DNA of 64,000 nt, from positions 1,860,001 to 1,924,000 of the forward strand of contig NZ_CM003596.1 in the NCBI RefSeq assembly GCF_001435845.1. The letters are read 5' to 3'. Source of the DNA: Psychrobacter sp. P11G3. GTDB taxonomy: Bacteria > Pseudomonadota > Gammaproteobacteria > Pseudomonadales > Moraxellaceae. Position 1 is the first letter of the stretch. The number at the start of each line of letters is the position of its first letter. Both the position numbers and the translations under genes were made by a program. The notes beneath the pieces were generated by a model that saw nothing but the letters and a program-made list of their open reading frames with translations, was not told the DNA's origin and made no database searches. Positions 46,501 through 55,191 of the stretch are shown here, one piece after another.

Positions 46501-49500
46501 TCAAACTGCTACGATTACTGTCGCTGCCGTCAATGATGTGCCAGTGGCTGAAGACAGCATTATTACAGCCATAGAAGATACCGTAGCGACTGGTCAACTA
46601 GCGACGGCTACCGATGTCGATGATGATACACTTACTTTTGCTCTCGTATCAAGCACAACGAATGGCAGCGTTATCGTCAATGCTGATGGCAGTTATAGCT
46701 ATACGCCTAATGCCAATTTCAATGGCAGTGATGGTTTCACCTATACCGTGACTGATGGTACAGAAACGATTACTAAAACCGCGACTATCACCGTCGCTTC
46801 AGTTAACGATCTACCAGTCTCTACCGACAACATCATCGCCGCTACAGAAGACACCTCTACCGAAGGTCAATTAGAAGCGGCTACCGATGTCGATGGTGAT
46901 GATCTGACATACGCCCTAGACTCAGATGCTAGCAATGGCACGGCGGTAGTTAATGCCGATGGTAGCTACAGCTACACGCCTAATGCCAACTTTAATGGTA
47001 AAGATAGCTTCACTTATACCATCAGTGATAGCAAAGGCGGTGTTATTACCCAAACCGCGACTGTCAGCGTGGCAGCAGTGAATGATACGCCAGTCTCAGA
47101 AAACAGTATCATCGGTGTTGCTGAAAATATAACTGATATAGGTGTACTTACTGAAGCCACTGATGTCGATGGTGACATGCTGACTTATACATTGTTAACT
47201 GAAGCAGAGAATGGCATAGTGACTGTCAACGCCAATGGCAGCTACACTTACACTCCAAATACCGATTTTACAGGTGAAGATAACTTCACCTATACAGTGA
47301 ATGACGGGCAAGGTGGCCTTATTACTAAGACTGCCAATATCACGGTAAGCTCACTTGATCAAAAATATAACTTTGAGTTGCAAGAAGTATTTGAAACTAG
47401 CGTTATTAATGAGCAGCAAATAGTTGTAGAGAAGCAGGCATTATCTTTCATAAGTGAGTTGATAGAGTTTGAAATCACTGGCGAAAATGGTATGCCTCAG
47501 CTGGATATCTCTAATAGCTCTAATATTATTAACGGGTATTACTTCTATGAACTTCAAGGATCAGGCATCTCAGCTTCAAGCTCTCGCAGCATCTCATCAG
47601 CAGGATCACGTAATTATTCGATCGATTTCAACATAGATACTTTACCACTGGGTAAATATATTTTGGACTTATATGTAGAATCACGAGGGTCTTCGATCGA
47701 CTTTAATGTGACCCAGTTCAAAGATGTAGAATCGATCAATTTTGCTGGTTATCAAAACGTCACGGGCAATATCTTCACGGATGATGATGGAAGTATCGGC
47801 ACGCCTAAGAATTATGAAATTCAGGTAGACGGACAGTCGCTTGTATTTCAAACAGATACTGCAGCAGACAGCCCTATTACTATTGATACTGACAACGGAA
47901 AGCTTACTATAGCAGCGAATGGCTCTTACATATATAGCTCAGACCGTAATGATCTAGGTTTAGAGACTGAGAATCTAACAGAAGATTTTTATGTGAAGGT
48001 TATTGATTTAGATACTCAGCAAGCAAGTCACTATGGGGTCAATATTACCTCAGATACAACGCCACCAGAGTCAGGTGAATTAGTTCTCAATAACTTTGAA
48101 GATACGGGCATATCTAAAGATGATGGCGTTACTCAAGACAACACTTTTGATTTGACTATTAAGAACAATGAAACTGATAGCCAAGTTAAGTATCAGTACT
48201 CAACTGACCATGGCGCGACTTGGGCAGTATTGGTAAACGGCGAGGCTTCTAACTTAGCAGGTGGTGACTATAGCTTTAGAGCCAAGGTAACAGACGAAGC
48301 ACTCAATGAGAGCTTTACCGCTGTAAAAGATATCACTATAGATACTACCGCTCCTATATTAGGTCAAATTCTAAATTTCAATACGGCTACCAATCAGTTA
48401 GAAGTTAATGCAGATATCGATCAAGACACGTTGCAAGCCTTTAAGCTAGAAAATGGTACTTTGGTACCACTTGCTGATGTCACTAACATTCCACTTGTAG
48501 AGGGCAATTACCAAATTCAAGCGTCTGATGTGGCTGGAAATAGTACAACCTTAGATTTCATTATGTCTAATGCTTCTGAATACTTTGAGTCAGCTGATGT
48601 TACTGATATCGTAAAAGGCTCTGCTGGAAACGACTATATCTATGGTGGAAATGGCGATGACATATTGATATCTAATGGTGGTCTTGATCACTTGTATGGT
48701 GAATCTGGTAATGATACTTTAATCTATGGTGGTAACTCGTCTTCTCTAGCCTCTCTTAGTGGTGGAGAAGGAGACGACACTTACATCGTTGATTTCCAAA
48801 AATTAACAGCTACTGTTTCTATTGCTGATTACGATAAGTTGAATAAACTAAATATAGAAGGAGTAAATCCTTCTGAGCTAACATTGACACGAGATAATCA
48901 ATATTTAGTTCTCTCCACAGAAAATGGAGAAGTAAGAATATATGGTCAATTCACTGAAGATGGAGTGGAAAATATATATTTCGATGATGGCACTGTCTGG
49001 GATAGAACGACTATTGATACTTTAACAGGCGGTAAAATAACGGGCACTGATGGTGATGATGTACTGACGCTAGATAGTGATAACTCTGTACTATATGGTG
49101 GTAACGGCAATGATACGCTAACAGGTAGCATTAATAATGACTACATTTATGGTGGAAATGGCGATGACATATTGATATCTAATGGTGGTCTTGATCACTT
49201 GTATGGTGAATCTGGTAATGATACTTTAATCTATGGTGGTAACTCGTCTTCTCTAGCCTCTCTTAGTGGTGGAGAAGGAGACGACACTTACATCGTTGAT
49301 TTCCAAAAATTAACAGCTACTGTTTCTATTGCTGATTACGATAAGTTGAATAAACTAAATATAGAAGGAGTAAATCCTTCTGAGCTAACATTGACACGAG
49401 ATAATCAATATTTAGTTCTCTCCACAGAAAATGGAGAAGTAAGAATATATGGTCAATTCACTGAAGATGGAGTGGAAAATATATATTTCGATGATGGCAC

Positions 49501-50341
49501 TGTCTGGGATAGAACGACTATTGATACTTTAACAGGCGGTAAAATAACGGGCACTGATGGTGATGATGTACTGACGCTAGATAGTGATAACTCTGTACTA
49601 TATGGTGGTAACGGCAATGATACGCTAACAGGTAGCATTAATAATGACTACATTTATGGTGGAAATGGCGATGACATATTGATATCTAATGGTGGTCTTG
49701 ATCACTTGTATGGTGAATCTGGTAATGATACTTTAATCTATGGTGGTAACTCGTCTTCTCTAGCCTCTCTTAGTGGTGGAGAAGGAGACGACACTTACAT
49801 CGTTGATTTCCAAAAATTAACAGCTACTGTTTCTATTGCTGATTACGATAAGTTGAATAAACTAAATATAGAAGGAGTAAATCCTTCTGAGCTAACATTG
49901 ACACGAGATAATCAATATTTAGTTCTCTCCACAGAAAATGGAGAAGTAAGAATATATGGTCAATTCACTGAAGATGGAGTGGAAAATATATATTTCGATG
50001 ATGGCACTGTCTGGGATAGAACGACTATTGATACTTTAACAGGCGGTAGTAGCGCTCGTAGTCTGATGTCACTCGGTGAAGCGGAAGAATTCAATACTGA
50101 AATAGATATTTTTGCAAACTCACAACAAGTAAAGCTACCTAAAATTGAAGATCTACTTGATGTAAACAATAATGAATTAACGTTTGAAAGTGCTGATGTA
50201 CTAGCTAAAAATACAGCTAATGAGACTGCTACTACGTCAGTATCTAGTGGAGCCTCTGAATCATCAATAGCAGTGGACTTCACTATAGTGCAAGCGCTTA
50301 ATGATAATATGCAAACAGAAGCGATATTCCATATTATGTAG
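43574..50341 (+). CDS. giant BapA-type RTX adhesin with tandem Ig-like repeats
   Basis: 2255 residues, ATG 43574 with AAGGA seven bases upstream. Residues 1-135 resemble the BapA/LapF prefix domain; a Gly/Ala/Leu-rich helix (LLGSLGAAALGAVAF) and a Ser linker follow, possibly retaining the protein at the outer membrane. About 167-1265 hold twelve ~91-residue cadherin/Ig-like repeats ending in FTYTVTDG...TVASVND motifs. About 1265-1690 carry less regular beta domains. About 1690-2160 are three near-identical RTX blocks (GGNGDDILISNGG, GESGNDTLIYGG) with the hemolysin-related FTEDGVENIYFDDGTVWD. No signal peptide; the last ~90 residues fit a type I secretion signal. Role: cell-surface adhesion and biofilm, by analogy. 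No type I secretion genes are in the window. Confidence 0.92.
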   Translation: MIQTIQLILQKDNANLIDKLLISNQSTKVTAEQGMRFSLLDAKTGQPAKKLKAKKSANDLLIADENGDTLLTIEDYYITDDVQLGTVSDSGFSEFDYVGSETGVISQVALETSYTTLVSEMSGGTSIINGVSNTVLLGSLGAAALGAVAFSGGSSSSSKQPVNDLPVSKDSIVTATEDTVVNGKLEAATDADGDALSYAIATNAVNGKVVIDKDGSYSYTPNANFNGKDSFTYTINDGKGGVITQTATVNVAAVNDAPVSANTTIAATEDTVAKGLLAKATDVDGDALTYTLASGTANGKVTIGKDGSYTYTPNANFNGKDSFTYTVTDGTETITKTANITVASVNDIPVSKDSTVTATEDTAVNGKLEAATDADDDNLTYALKDTAANGTVVVNADGSYSYAPNADFNGSDSFTYSIDDGQGGVITQTATITVAAVNDVPVAEDSIITAIEDTVATGQLATATDVDDDTLTFALVSSTTNGSVIVNADGSYSYTPNANFNGSDGFTYTVTDGTETITKTATITVASVNDLPVSTDNIIAATEDTSTEGQLEAATDVDGDDLTYALDSDASNGTAVVNADGSYSYTPNANFNGKDSFTYTISDSKGGVITQTATVSVAAVNDTPVSANTTIAATEDTVATGQLAKATDVDGDALTYTIGTAAKNGTATVSTDGSYTYTPNANFNGKDSFTYTLTDGTETITKTANITVASVNDIPVSKDSIVTATEDTVVNGKLEAATDADGDALSYAIATNAVNGKVVIDKDGSYSYTPNANFNGKDSFTYTINDGKGGVITQTATVNVAAVNDAPVSANTTIAATEDTVAKGLLAKATDVDGDALTYTLASGTANGKVTIGKDGSYTYTPNANFNGKDSFTYTVTDGTETITKTANITVASVNDIPVSKDSTVTATEDTAVNGKLEAATDADDDNLTYALKDTAANGTVVVNADGSYSYAPNADFNGSDSFTYSIDDGQGGVITQTATITVAAVNDVPVAEDSIITAIEDTVATGQLATATDVDDDTLTFALVSSTTNGSVIVNADGSYSYTPNANFNGSDGFTYTVTDGTETITKTATITVASVNDLPVSTDNIIAATEDTSTEGQLEAATDVDGDDLTYALDSDASNGTAVVNADGSYSYTPNANFNGKDSFTYTISDSKGGVITQTATVSVAAVNDTPVSENSIIGVAENITDIGVLTEATDVDGDMLTYTLLTEAENGIVTVNANGSYTYTPNTDFTGEDNFTYTVNDGQGGLITKTANITVSSLDQKYNFELQEVFETSVINEQQIVVEKQALSFISELIEFEITGENGMPQLDISNSSNIINGYYFYELQGSGISASSSRSISSAGSRNYSIDFNIDTLPLGKYILDLYVESRGSSIDFNVTQFKDVESINFAGYQNVTGNIFTDDDGSIGTPKNYEIQVDGQSLVFQTDTAADSPITIDTDNGKLTIAANGSYIYSSDRNDLGLETENLTEDFYVKVIDLDTQQASHYGVNITSDTTPPESGELVLNNFEDTGISKDDGVTQDNTFDLTIKNNETDSQVKYQYSTDHGATWAVLVNGEASNLAGGDYSFRAKVTDEALNESFTAVKDITIDTTAPILGQILNFNTATNQLEVNADIDQDTLQAFKLENGTLVPLADVTNIPLVEGNYQIQASDVAGNSTTLDFIMSNASEYFESADVTDIVKGSAGNDYIYGGNGDDILISNGGLDHLYGESGNDTLIYGGNSSSLASLSGGEGDDTYIVDFQKLTATVSIADYDKLNKLNIEGVNPSELTLTRDNQYLVLSTENGEVRIYGQFTEDGVENIYFDDGTVWDRTTIDTLTGGKITGTDGDDVLTLDSDNSVLYGGNGNDTLTGSINNDYIYGGNGDDILISNGGLDHLYGESGNDTLIYGGNSSSLASLSGGEGDDTYIVDFQKLTATVSIADYDKLNKLNIEGVNPSELTLTRDNQYLVLSTENGEVRIYGQFTEDGVENIYFDDGTVWDRTTIDTLTGGKITGTDGDDVLTLDSDNSVLYGGNGNDTLTGSINNDYIYGGNGDDILISNGGLDHLYGESGNDTLIYGGNSSSLASLSGGEGDDTYIVDFQKLTATVSIADYDKLNKLNIEGVNPSELTLTRDNQYLVLSTENGEVRIYGQFTEDGVENIYFDDGTVWDRTTIDTLTGGSSARSLMSLGEAEEFNTEIDIFANSQQVKLPKIEDLLDVNNNELTFESADVLAKNTANETATTSVSSGASESSIAVDFTIVQALNDNMQTEAIFHIM
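44075..45452 (+). repeat. adhesin long direct repeat, copy 1 (1378 bp)
   Basis: Base-for-base identical by eye to 45722-47099 (offset 1647 = 549 codons). Spans five full and a fraction of Ig-like repeats. The sixth unit (45453-45721) lies between copies. Confidence 0.92.
45722..47099 (+). repeat. adhesin long direct repeat, copy 2 (1378 bp)
   Basis: Identical copy of 44075-45452. The match starts at TCGAAAGACTCT and stops at CCAGTCTCAG; flanking bases differ, so the limits are exact to the base by eye. Confidence 0.92.
48641..50048 (+). repeat. adhesin RTX tandem array, 507-bp period, 2.8 copies
   Basis: Three copies start at 48641, 49148 and 49655 with a 507-base (169-codon) period, identical by eye. 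Each unit carries two or more GGxGxDxxx calcium-binding turns and one hemolysin-related module. The last copy is cut off after 394 bases, where the frame passes into a unique C-terminus. Confidence 0.92.
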
Positions 50342-50370
50342 TACTCTCTTGTATACAGTAACCTATATCG

Positions 50371-50406
50371 AAAAAGCGGACAATGAAATTCATTGCCCGC
50401 TTTTTG
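50371..50406 (+). terminator. adhesin gene terminator
   Basis: Stem AAAGCGG/CCGCTTT plus inner CAATGAA/TTCATTG, then a T-rich tail. 30 bases past the stop, and between convergent genes. Confidence 0.85.
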
Positions 50407-50503
50407 TTTTAAGCATATCCTAATCGAACTAGTCGTTTTACCCTTCAAACCTATTAATAGACTGTTTATTTAGCCTTGTATATTGAGACGCTTATAACTC
50501 TCT

Positions 50504-51340
50504 TTATAAGCTTGGGCACTGTGCGCTTGAGGTCATTACCTTGCCGTCACCCAATCTATAAGCCAATAGATAATTACCCCACACGCAGCCACCGTCGAGT
50601 GCGCGCGCATGTGGCAAATCAATCTCGCCTTTTAGCGCAGCCCAATGACCGAATAGTATCTTACGAGTGCGCGGTACTTGCCACTCAAACCAAGGCAAAA
50701 AATCGGTTGGCATAGCCTCATCTAAACCTGCTGAAAAGCTAAACTCAATCGACCCATCCTGCTTACACAAGCGCATACGTGTAAAGTAATTAGCAATCGC
50801 CCGCATCTTAGTAAATCCTTCGATACCTGCATGCCATTCATCCGCTTCTTTGCTATATAGTTTCGGTAGCAATTGATCTAGCTGATTCAAATTACTTTGC
50901 AGCTGAGCTTCTAATTGCTGTGCATATCTTGCGGCGACTTCAATACTCCAATGTGGTGGAATACCCGCATGTACCAACACCGTATGCTCATCAGGATAGG
51001 CTAATATCGGCTGCCTGCGTAACCATTCGAGCAACTCATCACAGTCATCCGCAGCAAAGATAGGTTCGGTTTTGTCTTTATTTTTAAGCTTGGCTGCCCC
51101 ACGCCAGACTGCTATCAAATTAAGATCATGATTGCCCAATACCGTTGCCGCAGTGCCCTGCTCACACAATGCTTTGACATGACGCAGCGTGTTCAATGAA
51201 TCTTCACCGCGTGCTACCAGATCACCAGCAAACCATAACTTGTCTTGGGTAGGATCGAAATCCAGTGTTTTTAGCAATTGTAGATATGCAGCATAGCAAC
51301 CTTGTAAGTCACCGATAACATACTGATGGCGAAAACTCAT
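50504..51340 (-). CDS. apaH: bis(5'-nucleosyl)-tetraphosphatase, symmetrical
   Basis: 278 residues, ATG 51340 with GAGG six bases upstream. Metallophosphatase blocks in order: GDLQGCYAAYL, FAGDLVARGEDSL, LGNHDLNLIAVW, VLVHAGIPPHW and ILFGHWAALKG, then ALDGGCVWGNYL near the end. Hydrolyses Ap4A to two ADP and removes NpnN caps from RNA in E. coli. Follows rsmA on the same strand; in E. coli apaG lies between ksgA and apaH, but here it is absent and a terminator-like hairpin sits in the gap. Confidence 0.95.
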   Translation of the reverse strand: MSFRHQYVIGDLQGCYAAYLQLLKTLDFDPTQDKLWFAGDLVARGEDSLNTLRHVKALCEQGTAATVLGNHDLNLIAVWRGAAKLKNKDKTEPIFAADDCDELLEWLRRQPILAYPDEHTVLVHAGIPPHWSIEVAARYAQQLEAQLQSNLNQLDQLLPKLYSKEADEWHAGIEGFTKMRAIANYFTRMRLCKQDGSIEFSFSAGLDEAMPTDFLPWFEWQVPRTRKILFGHWAALKGEIDLPHARALDGGCVWGNYLLAYRLGDGKVMTSSAQCPSL

Positions 51341-51424
51341 AATACCTCAACGATTTAAACACGATAGTTAAAGACAGCTCGATAAAAAATAGATACTTAA
51401 GTACTGGTCATAAAAATAAAGCAT

Positions 51425-51452
51425 AAAAAACCGCCATTATAATTGACGGTTA
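51425..51452 (-). terminator. hairpin terminator between rsmA and apaH
   Basis: On the minus strand AACCGTCA pairs with TGGCGGTT (one G-U), followed by T5. It lies after the rsmA stop, so apaH may be transcribed partly from its own promoter. Confidence 0.6.
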
Positions 51453-51481
51453 ATAGCATGCTTTTATGTATCAAAAATACA

Positions 51482-52345
51482 TTATACGTCTAGCTGTTGT
51501 GAATGATTGCTTAGGTTCACAAAGTCTGTGACGCTTAATGTCTCAGGTCGTGCCTGCGGATCGATACCACAAGCCGCAAAATCGTCTTCGCTCAATGTCG
51601 GCAGCAACGTTGATTTTTTGAAGATAGCCCGTAGCGTCTTGCGACGATGGTTAAAGGTCTCACGCACGACGATAGCAAAGTGCTCTTCATCATTTGCGAC
51701 TACTGGTTTGTTGATATGCGGCGTCAGGCGGAACACAGCACTAGTCACCTTTGGCGGTGGATTAAACGCACCGCGAGGAACGGTCAGCAAATAATCTGTA
51801 TCACAGTGGTACTGCATGATGACCGATAAGCGGCCATAAGTCTTGCTACCCACGTCGGCTGTGATACGCTCAACCACTTCTTTTTGCAACATAAAATGCA
51901 TGTCTTGAATCACATCGGCATAGCTAAGCAGATGAAATAAGATAGGTGTTGAGATGTTATACGGCAGGTTACCCACCACGCGCAGCTTACCACGCTCTTC
52001 ACTATATAGCTCACGGTAGTCCACATGCATCGCATTGTCTTTGATAATCTCAAAGTTTGGATGGCTATTGGCACCGATACGAATACGTAAGCTATCTGCC
52101 AAATCACGATCCAGCTCTACCACTGTCATTGCATCCACTTCTGCCAATAACGGCTCGGTCAATGCGCCCATACCAGGCCCAATCTCGATCAAATTGTCAT
52201 CGCGCTCTAGACGAATACTTTCGACGATTTCGCGAATGACGCTAGTATCATGCAAGAAGTTTTGGCCAAAGCGCTTACGCGGCTGATGTTTGGCAGCACG
52301 TAAGCTGTTAGAAATAGTTTGAGCATCAAATGAAGTTTTGGACAT
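51482..52345 (-). CDS. rsmA: 16S rRNA (adenine1518-N6/adenine1519-N6)-dimethyltransferase
   Basis: 287 residues, ATG 52345; also known as ksgA. Class I methyltransferase: [14 protein letters not shown]-binding [23 protein letters not shown], catalytic NLPYNIS, and C-terminal [10 protein letters not shown]. Dimethylates A1518 and A1519 late in 30S assembly. The ribosome-binding site is weak. Usual partner pdxA is not adjacent because a foreign-looking gene lies between them. Confidence 0.96.
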   Translation of the reverse strand: MSKTSFDAQTISNSLRAAKHQPRKRFGQNFLHDTSVIREIVESIRLERDDNLIEIGPGMGALTEPLLAEVDAMTVVELDRDLADSLRIRIGANSHPNFEIIKDNAMHVDYRELYSEERGKLRVVGNLPYNISTPILFHLLSYADVIQDMHFMLQKEVVERITADVGSKTYGRLSVIMQYHCDTDYLLTVPRGAFNPPPKVTSAVFRLTPHINKPVVANDEEHFAIVVRETFNHRRKTLRAIFKKSTLLPTLSEDDFAACGIDPQARPETLSVTDFVNLSNHSQQLDV

Positions 52346-52860
52346 AAAAGAGTCTTAATGTATAAAAGATAAATGGGCGATGATAATGTAATGGCAGCGA
52401 TACGCTGACTTTATAATGGTAAATTATACCACAGCTCATAATTAGGCTGTGTTTTTGAATAATTATTATCGATAGACGAGCCATGCTTTCGAGTAACCGA
52501 CCCGGTAACTTTTTACCTCTACATCCATTTAATATAAACTCTGATTATGCTAAATGGCAGCGTCAAACCAAGCGCTAGCAGACAGAAACAAGTCCAAAGA
52601 TAAAGTCATCATAACAATCGCGGCGTAAAACTAAATCGATAATTAATCGATTTTTAACACTTCTCTGGTTTAATAAAGCCCGACTGCATAACGCAATTGG
52701 TTATGTCTCACCTTTCAATTCTGAAAAGCAGTATTATGATAATTTAATCCTGTCAGGCATTGCTGTCCGACTCTAGTAAGCCAGTCTCTGATATAGTCGA
52801 GGCGGTTCAGCCCTACGCGATCGTCAGCCCGCCAGATAAATACCCTTAAGGAATTTACAT
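52346..52860. other. 515-base region upstream of the transglutaminase-like gene
   Basis: Holds the rsmA promoter side and the upstream flank of the plus-strand gene. The first ~400 bases are AT-rich like the host; from about 52790 the composition rises (GGCGGTTCAGCC, CGATCGTCAGCCCGCC), which may mark the edge of acquired DNA. No tRNA, integrase or transposase trace. Confidence 0.45.
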
Positions 52861-53640
52861 ATGATCCTGAAACTTAACGTCACCCTCCATTATCGACTCT
52901 CAGAGCCAATGGATCTCTTGCTTCAGATCGAAGCCGCCGATCTTGCGGATCAACGGGTACGGTCAGCCGAGATTTGGACATCAGACGTTGCGCATTTTTC
53001 ACGGGTTACCGCCGATGATGGCATAGGAGAGCGGATTTGGATTCACGCCAAAGGGGATTTTAGCTGCACTTACCTTGCAGAAATCGCCGTTGACCGTCCT
53101 GCCTTAGACATATCAGCATTGTCCCAAACGCCCCTGCACCTTTTACCTGGAGAGACAATCAGGCATTTGATGCCGTCTCACTATTGCCCGTCAGAACAGT
53201 TCCATGCCTTTGTGGACGCCGAGTTTGGCGATCTCGCTGGCGGCGCACGGATTGCCGCGATGCGCGACTGGATCGAGTCGGCATTTAGTTATGTACCTGG
53301 ATCGAGCCATGCACAGACCACCGCACTCGACAGCTTTGCTCAACGTCAGGGCGTATGCCGCGACTTTGCGCATGTTCTCGTAACACTAGCGCGCGCGTCG
53401 TCGATACCAGCTAGGTTTGTGAGTGTTTATGCGCCCGATGTGACACCGCAAGACTTTCATGCCGTGGCCGAGGTCTATCTTGAAGGGAGCTGGCACCTCA
53501 TTGATCCGACTGGCATGGCAGATGCCGACACAATGGCCCGCATCGGTGTTGGGTCCGATGCGTCCAGTGTCGCGTTCTTAACCTCGTTCGGATCCATGGA
53601 GCTGATTAACCAATCGGTATCCGTAACCAGACAAGCTTAG
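52861..53640 (+). CDS. transglutaminase-like domain protein, probably acquired
   Basis: 259 residues, ATG 52861 with AAGGA seven bases upstream. Transglutaminase-like core: nucleophile Cys in RQGVCRDFAHVLVTLAR, His in PQDFHAVAEVYLEG, Asp in WHLIDPTGMA, the Cys-His-Asp triad in order. N-terminal ~120 residues are a beta-rich domain common to alphaproteobacterial homologues. Members are peptidases, transglutaminases or unknown; function here is not defined. It sits alone, opposite to its neighbours, between pdxA and rsmA. DNA is richer in GC: 53221-53280 is 40/60 G+C, against 23/60 in a comparable dnaB stretch (55861-55920). Transfer from an alphaproteobacterium is inferred. Confidence 0.82.
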   Translation: MILKLNVTLHYRLSEPMDLLLQIEAADLADQRVRSAEIWTSDVAHFSRVTADDGIGERIWIHAKGDFSCTYLAEIAVDRPALDISALSQTPLHLLPGETIRHLMPSHYCPSEQFHAFVDAEFGDLAGGARIAAMRDWIESAFSYVPGSSHAQTTALDSFAQRQGVCRDFAHVLVTLARASSIPARFVSVYAPDVTPQDFHAVAEVYLEGSWHLIDPTGMADADTMARIGVGSDASSVAFLTSFGSMELINQSVSVTRQA

Positions 53641-53667
53641 GATCCTGATCCTAGGCTTTCGAGCCTA
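53638..53667. repeat. paired palindromes at the 3' end of the transglutaminase-like gene
   Basis: TAGGATC-CT-GATCCTA (53638-53653) includes the TAG stop codon; it runs into TAGGCT-TTCG-AGCCTA (53652-53667), which can form a UUCG-capped hairpin. Could act as terminator or mark an insertion boundary. No T-run beyond TGTTTAAAA. Confidence 0.5.
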
Positions 53668-53801
53668 TGTTTAAAACAGATGCTGCCCGTCATGCACGAT
53701 ATACACTTTACTAAATCGTCTTAGGTGGCTGCCTTTTTAGATAGACATTACTAATAATAAAATTATTAAGTACTATGTGAAAAATATCTATAAGCACTGA
53801 T

Positions 53802-54893
53802 TTATACAGCAGGTACATCGATAAGTGATTTATCAGCCATCTCATTAGCCATATTTAGTGCTTGGTATAAGCTGGTTGCACTCGCACCGCCGCTTCCTGC
53901 CAAGTCTAGCGCCGTACCATGATCGACAGAAGTACGAATATAAGGCAAGCCCAATGTTAGATTGACGGTGTCGCCAAAACCGTGTGATTTGAGTACAGGC
54001 AATCCTTGGTCGTGATACATGGCAATGACCGCATCACAGTTTGCTAAATGTCTGGTGGTAAATAACGTATCCGCTGGCATCGCCTCTGATATATTGACGC
54101 CTGCATCGATGAATTCTTGCAACACGGGATTGATAATCTCAATCTCCTCGCTCCCCAAATGTCCGCCCTCGCCTGCATGTGGATTGAGGCCGCAAACCAA
54201 GATACGAGGCTGCGTGAGACCAAACTTCTCTCTCATATCATCGATGACAATTTGTACCGTTTGACGTACATTATCGGCAGTAATCGCAGCAGGGATGTCC
54301 TTTAATGGTAAATGCGTAGTGACAAGCGCTACTTTCATCGCTTGATTGGCCAGCATCATGACGACCTTATCACAGCCGCTTTGCTGCATAAAAAACTCAG
54401 TATGACCACTAAACATGGTGCCATCTAGCAGCTTGATATCTGCATCTATCAACGCTGACTTTTGCAATGGCCCAGTGACGATGGCAGCGACTGTATTATT
54501 TATGGCCAGTTTATGAGCAATAGCTAACTGCTGAGCCACCATCGCTGAGTTAGCGATATTGATTTGCCCGCAGACAACGGGTGCGGCACAAGGAATATTC
54601 AGTAGGATAAAAGCACTATCAGCTTCTATACTCTGCTTTGAGATCTGCTCTACCAAGTTAACATCGACATTTATATCTGTATTGATAGTATGCCAGCTAG
54701 GTGTGCTTTTGAGCACGCCCGCCGCGACCAACTCCTCCGCGCGAGTTTGCATCGCTTTAGCATCAGCAGTCACCCAAATTGGCCGAGCAAAATCTTGCAA
54801 CTTCCCCTCTGCTGCTAGTCCTAGTACTACGTCCATGCCAATACCCGCAGGCTCACCTGTAGTGATTAATAGCGGTCGTTTTCCTTTTGTCAT
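53802..54893 (-). CDS. pdxA: 4-hydroxythreonine-4-phosphate dehydrogenase
   Basis: 363 residues, ATG 54893 with AAGG eight bases upstream. Family blocks: LLITTGEPAGIGMDVVLGLA, GPLQKSALIDADI, SGHTEFFMQ, CGLNPHAGEGGHLGSEE, MYHDQGLPVLKSHGFGDTVN, and RTSVDHGTALDLAGSG, with the metal-binding His residues in SGHTEF, NPHAGE and DHGTA. NAD-dependent step of the DXP-dependent pyridoxal phosphate route, downstream of SerC, whose gene is also here. Usually precedes ksgA; here separated by the transglutaminase-like gene. Confidence 0.95.
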   Translation of the reverse strand: MTKGKRPLLITTGEPAGIGMDVVLGLAAEGKLQDFARPIWVTADAKAMQTRAEELVAAGVLKSTPSWHTINTDINVDVNLVEQISKQSIEADSAFILLNIPCAAPVVCGQINIANSAMVAQQLAIAHKLAINNTVAAIVTGPLQKSALIDADIKLLDGTMFSGHTEFFMQQSGCDKVVMMLANQAMKVALVTTHLPLKDIPAAITADNVRQTVQIVIDDMREKFGLTQPRILVCGLNPHAGEGGHLGSEEIEIINPVLQEFIDAGVNISEAMPADTLFTTRHLANCDAVIAMYHDQGLPVLKSHGFGDTVNLTLGLPYIRTSVDHGTALDLAGSGGASATSLYQALNMANEMADKSLIDVPAV

Positions 54894-55191
54894 AACAATA
54901 GCCTTATGTTATTCAAATTATTGATTTTATTATATTTATAATTGATTCTTTAAGTTTTTACACTTAGATACCTTATGGTATTTCTTAGTTCATAAAAAAC
55001 AATCACTTCAGATTTAGTTCTTTATCAAGTCTAAAAAACCACATTATGTGTTAAACTTTCGCATCTGATTGTAGCATTTACAGACAAACCTGAGACCGCG
55101 TTTTGGTACTTCTATCGTAGAGGCGCGCTACGTTTGTATTGCTCTATCATCGACATCCTTTTTCATACCCATTTTAACTCATTAGGCACTC

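Noticed and set aside
44075..47099. CRISPR-like or satellite repeat array
   Set aside because: The repeats are multiples of three, stay in frame and encode Ig-like domains; no short repeats with unique spacers.
48946..50448. Long minus-strand open frames repeated three times opposite the RTX part of the adhesin
   Set aside because: They are copies of one another because the sense gene repeats; no ribosome-binding site, and the protein is low-complexity Ser/Pro/Val as expected for an antisense shadow.
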